Source: Isoetes taiwanensis (Eukaryota; Streptophyta; Lycopodiopsida; Isoetales; Isoetaceae). Taken from it: 64,000 bases of DNA. The translations under genes and the position numbers were made by a program. The notes under the pieces were generated by a model. The model saw only the letters and a program-made list of their open reading frames with translations. It was not told the DNA's origin and did no database searches. Below, one piece after another: positions 59,036 through 64,000 of this stretch. The DNA lies in NCBI GenBank assembly GCA_021234155.1, contig JAJEKV010000038.1:9161458-9225457 (forward strand), given 5' to 3'. Positions within the stretch are counted from its first letter, which is position 1, and each line of letters begins with the position of its first letter.

Positions 59036-59491
59036 ATGGCCTCCACATCCTCAACCCGATAAGGAAAAACGCAAGAGGATAGAACTCCCTTCCGACATAG
59101 TGTTGGGTGTTCTAAATGAAGAGGTTGAAGGAGCAAAATGATCTTCTAAAGGAAAACGCCGTTACAATTCAGCGAAAAAGAAGAAGAGAATGAATTGAAC
59201 CTTCTCATGCTTCTCAGAGCCGTGAGAGGCAAATCAGTGGTTGAATAGAAGGTCGGACAGATGACATGCCCCAACAACCCAGACCGAGGTGGTTATGACG
59301 GCAACGAGGATGCTAATTCAGGCAGAAGAACACAGGAGCGGGACATGTACAAAGATATGGTGGACAGATTGGAGGAACGTTTGGATCGGGTGATTGCTCG
59401 CTTGAGGGGAAGAGATGAAGACGAAGACGAGGACGGAGCTGATGATGATGATGAAGATAATGAAGAAGAGCTCGCACTGGAGCAACAATGA
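59036..59491 (+). pseudogene. Short acidic coiled-coil protein, array copy 4
   Basis: The ATG opens MASTSSTR and stops at once. A shifted frame carries DKEKRKRIELPSDIVLGVLN and EEVEGAK, a third one NDLLKENAVTIQRKRR. From 59261 a clean 76-codon frame begins MTCPNNPDRGGYDGNEDANS, holds DMVDRLEERLDRVIARLRG (a coiled coil) and ends in a run of Asp/Glu (DEDEDGADDDDEDNEEE). A basic N-terminal part, a coil and an acidic tail suggest a nucleic-acid or chromatin associated protein, but that is a guess. The layout matches the other array members. Confidence 0.45.
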
Positions 59492-59572
59492 GTCGTTGTA
59501 TTTTGTTTTTCAATGTAACATCTTTCACAACTTTAATCAAAAGTAACCCTTTTTTATTATTATCTTGTAAAG

Positions 59573-59637
59573 CTTCACACGACGCGAAGCCACATAAATG
59601 CAAGCAATAGCGAACTCCACTGTTCGCGCCGTATGAT
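59573..59637. repeat. Palindrome copy 9
   Basis: TTCACACGACGCGAA faces TTCGCGCCGTATGAT with two mismatches. It lies between two convergent genes. Confidence 0.75.
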
Positions 59638-59647
59638 ACAAATAAGA

Positions 59648-59710
59648 TCACACGACGCGAAGCTACAGTTGTGCAAACAAGGTTGGAGGCAAGTACTTCG
59701 CGTCGTGTGA
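59648..59710. repeat. Palindrome copy 10
   Basis: TCACACGACGCGAAG (59648-59662) and CTTCGCGTCGTGTGA (59696-59710) are perfect 15-bp arms, the longest in the family. It is tandem to copy 9. Confidence 0.9.
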
Positions 59711-59739
59711 ACATGCTACACATTACAAGTATACTTTAC

Positions 59740-62150
59740 CGATTCTTTGTCTCTTGGATCTCCACTCGTTGCGATGCCCCGTAGGGGCCTAGAATTTTGC
59801 CAAGCAACTTTCCTTTTCTCTTGAAGATTATGCCAATGGTGTTTCACGACTTCGGGTTACTCCTTAAAGCCGACCTTCTTGTCGATTTTAGCCATCGCCC
59901 TTCTATAAAACCACTCGTCATCCGTCTTTAGAGGGTTGGTTCCCACATTTCCACCCTTCTTTGAGTGTTACGATGAAAGGCTATTTTAGCTTGTTTGTCG
60001 CGACTTCTCCATGCCTTGTGCACTCCACACTACTAGGCTTCCATACTTCCTAAAAACCAAGGTGCATGAGCCCAAAAGATGTGCAAGTAGTGCGGACTTC
60101 ACTCTCTCCCCATCGCCTATGAAAGCTTTAATAAATTTGTTATTCGCTTGCACACGAACATTTAAGATCTTCTCTTGTGAGGTCCATTCTCCAATGTATG
60201 GGAACAATTCGCATAATGCATCCCATGCTTTGTTTTTCCTCAATGCCAAACGAACGCCATCTCAGGCGGTCCCGCCTCCGCATCAACCAAAGAATTTTCC
60301 AAATTCATAGACCTTTTCTCCCATCCGTTTCCGCTCGAGCCTCTCTATGATTCTTTATGAAGCGTCCGAGCTTTCACCCCTCCAATTGACACCTTACGAG
60401 GCACACTTGTTCTTCCCCGCCCGGTTTCTCATCGAGCTCTAATCTTACATTGCCACCATGCAAACCTGCTTCGATAGAACATGTTCAACTCTACGAATTC
60501 CTTCCTCTCTTCTCTTCTTGTCCGAAATGTTCCACACCTAATCTGGCATCAAAAATATCATCTTGTCGATGATTCTCACAAAGCCGCAGGCAAAGTGCGA
60601 TATGAACCCTCTCTAATGGAATGGGAAAAATGCCATGGAACTTGGGATCTTCTTCTCCTCTATTAGGAGCATTTGCTTGGTTAAGGGACAAGGTTGAAAC
60701 AACAGTCTTCCCAAGTACTTGACTTCCTTTGCAAGTGAGACAACTTTTGCATGTTCCTTGTCCTCCTCCACTTATGTTGTACATTGCTTTCTCAGTTTTT
60801 AAATCAGACGCCAAGTGAAAAATTACTTTGTAAGATCCATAGTGATCTGCTTGCAATTTTTTCCCTCCCTCGAATCTAGATATTAGACTCAGGATGTCAA
60901 TACCTCGTGGGTTTCTTTCTGAACTTTAAAGAGACCTAACCACCAGGTGTCATCTTCAGATTGACATGAGAACCATTTTTCCGCACGCTTCTTCTCCTCG
61001 TCCGTCACCTCTACATCTTTTTTATTATTCTTGTTGCTCTTTGATTTAGCATGTGCAATTGCATTCTCAATTGCTCTATTCATGATGACAACGGATACCC
61101 TCTCATACTTCTCAAACTTGGTCAGTTCCATTTCATCCAATTTTATGCAAACTTCAATCTCACCATTAGTTTCTGCAACTGTTAAGTCATAATATTTGAC
61201 AAGGAATTGTAAGAGAGTAACCAGTCAACCCAAAGATTATTATGCTCATTCATTCCAACTATATCACAACAATCCTTGCCATTCTTATCTTTTATGGCTA
61301 TGGCGTAACCAAAGACATTCAACGTGGTGCATCTCTCCTAATATAGCATACACCATCTTTGTCCTAGTAACCCTTGTATTCTCGACAATTTGTGGACGGG
61401 AGCTAATACTTTTTTGTGCCCATTCTTTTCAACGCTCGTGGAATGGCTTGAATAGAGAACGGTAACCAAGCTTCCTACTGATGCCTACATCATCACAAAC
61501 AACACGTACATCCATCCGCTTCTAACTTCTTGTAGATCTCCCCTAGTACCATTTTCAATACCATCTTCTTGAGAGGAGAGTTGTAGGGTGACAAATCATG
61601 TCCACTATCTCCTTGTTCGTCGCTAGGTTCTTCACTCACGTAACCAAGATTGCTTCTAGTTTCCCCGCATCTTAACCGCCTTTTGCTAGTGTTGTAAACG
61701 GACCTTGTGGTCGTGGACCCTCCATCCGAATGCACCTGATCCAAACTTCGGTTCCTCTTTCGCCGATAATGCTTCTTCCTTTCTCAAAGCCAAGGGTGTT
61801 TTCTTCAAATTCTTTAACCTACATTGAAGCCCAAAGTTTGCTCTTTTGAGCTCTTGGATCTTTTTTCTTAGCTGCCCTATCACCAATTTGGACTTGTCCA
61901 CTTCAGATCTCAAAGACGTTTCTCTCCCAAGCCGCCATTCCTTTCCTTCATCACGTTGGAGTAATGAAGCGAGAGAAAAAGAGTCAGCCGGTTTAAGTTA
62001 TAATTCTCTTGTGACAATGGAGGCGTGCTCATCTCAAGAAACTGTATTCGATTCAATGCCTTCATCCTCTCTCAATCTCTCACAATATCCCAAGAGGCCG
62101 AGAGTTACCGTCACCACAAAATCGACTAAACTTGAAACGTTCAAATGATC
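59740..62150 (-). pseudogene. Transposase-like gene, leftward, frame-damaged
   Basis: Blocks on the minus strand in protein order: an N-terminal helical part with SEVDKSKLVIGQLRKKIQEL (about 61900, leucine-zipper-like); DVRVVCDDVGISRKLGYRSL (about 61500); NGKDCCDIVGMNEHNNLWVD; VSVVIMNRAIENAIAHAKSK; YKVIFHLASDLKTEKAMYNI then CKSCLTCKG (a Cys motif near 60740); FPIPLERVHIALCLRLCENH; AWDALCELFPYIGEWTSQEK; and YGSLVVWSAQGMEKS (about 60020). This order, with a Cys-x2-Cys block, an H-L-R-I-like block and a final GS(L)..(W/F)S.QG.EK motif, is that of a widespread uncharacterised transposase-like protein family. Five or more frame breaks are present. It converges on array copy 4, with two palindromes between them, and diverges from the gene at 62232. 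Confidence 0.55.
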
Positions 62151-62178
62151 GGTTTTGCCACTCAACGGATCCAATGGA

Positions 62179-62196
62179 TATAAACCGCCATCCGCC
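62179..62196 (+). promoter_or_regulatory. Core promoter shared with the H3-like gene
   Basis: TATAAACCGCCATCCGCC starts 53 bp before the ATG at 62232. It matches the box at 46050 in all but one or two positions. It also lies between two divergent genes and could serve both. Confidence 0.55.
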
Positions 62197-62231
62197 TAGA
62201 TGTCGACACTTTTGAGCCCTAAGACGCAAAC

Positions 62232-62554
62232 ATGTCGAGGTCTAAGTTCTTATTTTTAGACCTCCTTTTTGCGATTGAAGACTGGAGCATATTCCCCGAG
62301 TCAGTTGGATCCTTATCCACACATCATTTGGAGCTTCCATACCGCATGGATCGCACGACGCCAAAATGAATGTGTACAATTTGTATGCCCCAAAGACAAT
62401 TCGCCGCTTGAGGCTCAAATCGGTACTAACCTCGTTTTGAAATTTGCAACGTGCATATGGAATCGAAAAGTCCATTCTCGCTACAATCCATGCTTTTATA
62501 TTAAAAGCAAATTCAAAATTCGAATTGTAGGGGGCGGAAGCCCTGTATTGGGAT
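62232..62554 (+). pseudogene. Small unknown gene with one frameshift
   Basis: The ATG opens MSRSKFLFLDLLFAIEDWS. After a shift near 62280 another frame continues SPSQLDPYPHIIWSFHTAWI, CVQFVCPKDNSPLEAQIGTN and KFATCIWNRKVHSRYNPC, ending at 62554. A piece of the palindrome (GATCGCACGACGCC, 62347-62360) falls inside the coding part, without a partner arm. The family is not recognised. Confidence 0.4.
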
Positions 62555-62559
62555 GAAGT

Positions 62560-63045
62560 AAAGATCCCTGCTATTTAACTTTAAGGCGCAATCGCAGCGC
62601 TAAAAGAAAAGTCTAATATTAAAGCTTCCACCTACACATTCAAATTTTGAAATGTAGAAGGCGGAATGGACTCTAAAATGAAAATAGGGCAAGACAAGAA
62701 TCTATGATGTGCATGATTGGTATCCGACAAACCAAGAGACACCGCCATGAGTATGCTATAATGCAAGTGGCTTTTAGAAGCGCCACGTGTTGCGTCAATC
62801 ATCTCGACAACCAAATGTAATTAAATACATATGGCGCCATAGATATGCGATTCCCCTTATTCGAGAATATTCCAAGCAACTCGACGGGGAAAAAAGGGGC
62901 GGAAATATGACATGGAATGGTTGATAGGAGGCCATTTTAGTTCATAAAACATAATATAACTTGGAATGATAGATATTTTATATGAAAATGGGAGACTATT
63001 GATGAGGGACTTGTGTTTAATTTTAATTTGACAACAAATAAGAAA
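62560..63045. other. No gene identified
   Basis: Short frames only. Confidence 0.35.
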
Positions 63046-63048
63046 GTG

Positions 63049-63116
63049 GATCACACGATGCTAATTTAGTGTGTTCCATTTTGTTGCATATGTACTATTC
63101 GGGGCTTGGTGTGATC
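63049..63116. repeat. Palindrome copy 11, diverged; right limit of the compact region
   Basis: GATCACACGATGC faces GCTTGGTGTGATC. It is the last copy seen in the window. Confidence 0.65.
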
Positions 63117-63386
63117 TTTGAAAAAATAATATGCTCTTTGAAAAGGGATAATGACTTATGTACTTAAGAGTGGTAACACATGTACAGTAAAAAAAAAAAG
63201 TTAGGTATTCAAATGGAATTAGAAGCAAAAACTTTTTACATTCAAAATTTTTTATGGTCGTATGGCTTTACATCATTTTGTAAATTTAAATGCCCGGAGG
63301 GTTGCAGTCATATGGTAAGAAGCTGGAGGCAAGCTGGAGGCTAAGAACAAGGAAAAAAAATAAGAGGTGCTCTGCCCTAACAAATT

Positions 63387-63809
63387 TCATTCATCTGCTT
63401 CACCATCTGAAAAAAAAAAAATAAGAAATAACCGTTAGTTGAATGCTTAAGAAAAGAAAGAAAACATGCATGTACCATGAACTAACGCCATGAGCTCCTC
63501 GAAGTCAGCGGATTCGTCTTCAACTTCTTCATCTTCTTCATCATCTTCGGCGTCTTCTCCGTCGGTAGACCACTCATTTTCTGAAGAATCTCCTATCCAG
63601 CCTTCAAGAACACCTGTGATGAACTCCTGCTCCGAAATTTCCTCTGATTCCTCATTCTCTGATTCCTCGTCAAAGGAATCAGAGGAATCAGAGGCATTCA
63701 GAGCAAGAACCGTGGGCAGCGGAGGGAACTGCGGAGGGAACACCTCTTCCAGCCGTAATAGGCGCCTCTTGGAGGACACCTCCGGCTCTTCCGTAGCTGA
63801 TCTCTTCAT
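63387..63809 (-). CDS. Very acidic nuclear-type protein, two exons, intact
   Basis: Exon 1 (63809-63476) and exon 2 (63406-63387) join to give a complete 117-residue protein. The 69-bp intron has donor GTACATG, a CTAAC branch-like sequence, a long T tract and TTTCAG, a textbook plant intron. The start context is CGCCATGAAG. The N-terminus is basic (MKRSATEEPEVSSKRRLL), a Pro/Leu segment follows (PPQFPPLPTVLALN), and most of the rest is Ser, Asp and Glu, including EDAEDDEEDEEVEDES. The C-terminus is ELMALVHDGEADE. The basic start followed by an acidic body suits a nuclear or chromatin-binding role, but there is no recognisable domain. It has no frame damage, unlike the genes to its left, so it is probably a real host gene. 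Confidence 0.65.
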
Positions 63810-64000
63810 GGCGATGGACTAGAGAAATTGGGCGGAGGATCTAGCGAAGATTGGGGAGAATGGGCGCCAATCTAGGCTGGAATAGATATAGGCTGGATTA
63901 GACGTGAAAATCGTAGGAATGATTCGTATTCCAGTCCTATCAACCATCATTACATGCCATTATGTGCATATCTCGAAATTTGAGCCATATCTAATATCTT
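63810..64000 (-). promoter_or_regulatory. Leader and promoter region of the acidic-protein gene
   Basis: The minus-strand sequence upstream of the ATG is purine/pyrimidine mixed with no obvious TATA box in the first 150 bp. The window ends here. Confidence 0.3.

Larger units (their letters stand above)
44354..63116. other. Compact region of small decayed genes with hairpin spacers
   Basis: This segment differs from its surroundings. It appears richer in G+C, genes are short and intronless, several start with a TATA box and a pyrimidine-rich leader, and a palindrome built on GATCACACGACGC recurs about ten times, mostly between gene-like units. I saw no copy of that palindrome in the first 44 kb. 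Recognisable content includes a histone H3-like gene, a tandem family of short Ser-start/coiled-coil proteins and a transposase-like gene. The 8.1-kb L1 at 48934-57013 is a later insertion. Damage is mostly single-base indels and scattered stops. An endogenized nuclear DNA virus, a large cargo-carrying transposon, or an unusual host gene cluster are all possible. No capsid, DNA polymerase, packaging ATPase or integrase was recognised. Confidence 0.5.

Noticed and set aside
44894-63116. CRISPR-like array
   Set aside because: The recurring units are palindromic with unequal spacing of hundreds to thousands of bases, and the setting is a plant genome; they are not direct repeats with short spacers.
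63490-63822. Ser-rich plus-strand open frame
   Set aside because: It is the antisense of the acidic Glu/Asp-rich gene on the minus strand; GAA/GAT codons read as TTC/ATC and TCT in reverse.

Overview
This window looks like nuclear DNA of a land plant with a large, repeat-rich genome. The pointers are recognisable plant gene pieces (an RGF/GOLVEN-type peptide precursor, a WRKY group IIc fragment, a raffinose-synthase-like GH36 fragment, a Dicer-like RNase III fragment), short T-rich introns with GT..AG ends and CTAAC-like branch sites, and plant LINEs, one with a DUF4283 ORF1. Several LINE types resemble those I associate with ferns and other non-seed plants, so a fern is my guess, but that is inference. 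I see no rRNA, complete tRNA or CRISPR array.

Layout. 1-9.5 kb: a LINE reverse-transcriptase end at the left edge, then mostly non-coding DNA with tandem repeats and hairpins, and one intact-looking three-exon secreted-peptide gene (5671-6032). 9.5-15.4 kb: a DNA transposon with near-perfect terminal inverted repeats, carrying two divergent, decayed, intron-like genes; the rightward one belongs to the DUF7869 transposase-like family, and a 32-bp perfect hairpin lies between the genes. 15.4-34 kb: sparse, with duplicated blocks, Dicer-like remnants, exons of an unidentified leftward gene (20.3-21.3 kb), a MITE-like element, a LINE fragment, SINE-like repeats and a WRKY pseudogene. 34.3-42.3 kb: a leftward LINE with a coiled-coil ORF1, a raffinose-synthase-like pseudogene that keeps its exon-intron layout, and a rightward LINE fragment.

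44.4-63.1 kb is the unusual part. It is a compact run of small, intronless, frame-damaged genes. Many have a TATA box close to the start, and several are separated by a recurring palindrome (GATCACACGACGC ... GCGTCGTGTGATC) placed where gene ends would be. Contents include a divergent histone H3-like gene, a tandem array of short Ser-rich/coiled-coil proteins, and a leftward transposase-like gene. It reads like a decayed, densely packed mobile genome (an endogenized DNA virus or a large cargo transposon), but no capsid, polymerase or packaging gene was recognised, so that identity is a hypothesis. An 8.1-kb L1-type LINE with a 10-11 bp target duplication sits inside it (48934-57013). At the right edge is an intact-looking two-exon gene for a very acidic protein (63387-63809, minus strand).
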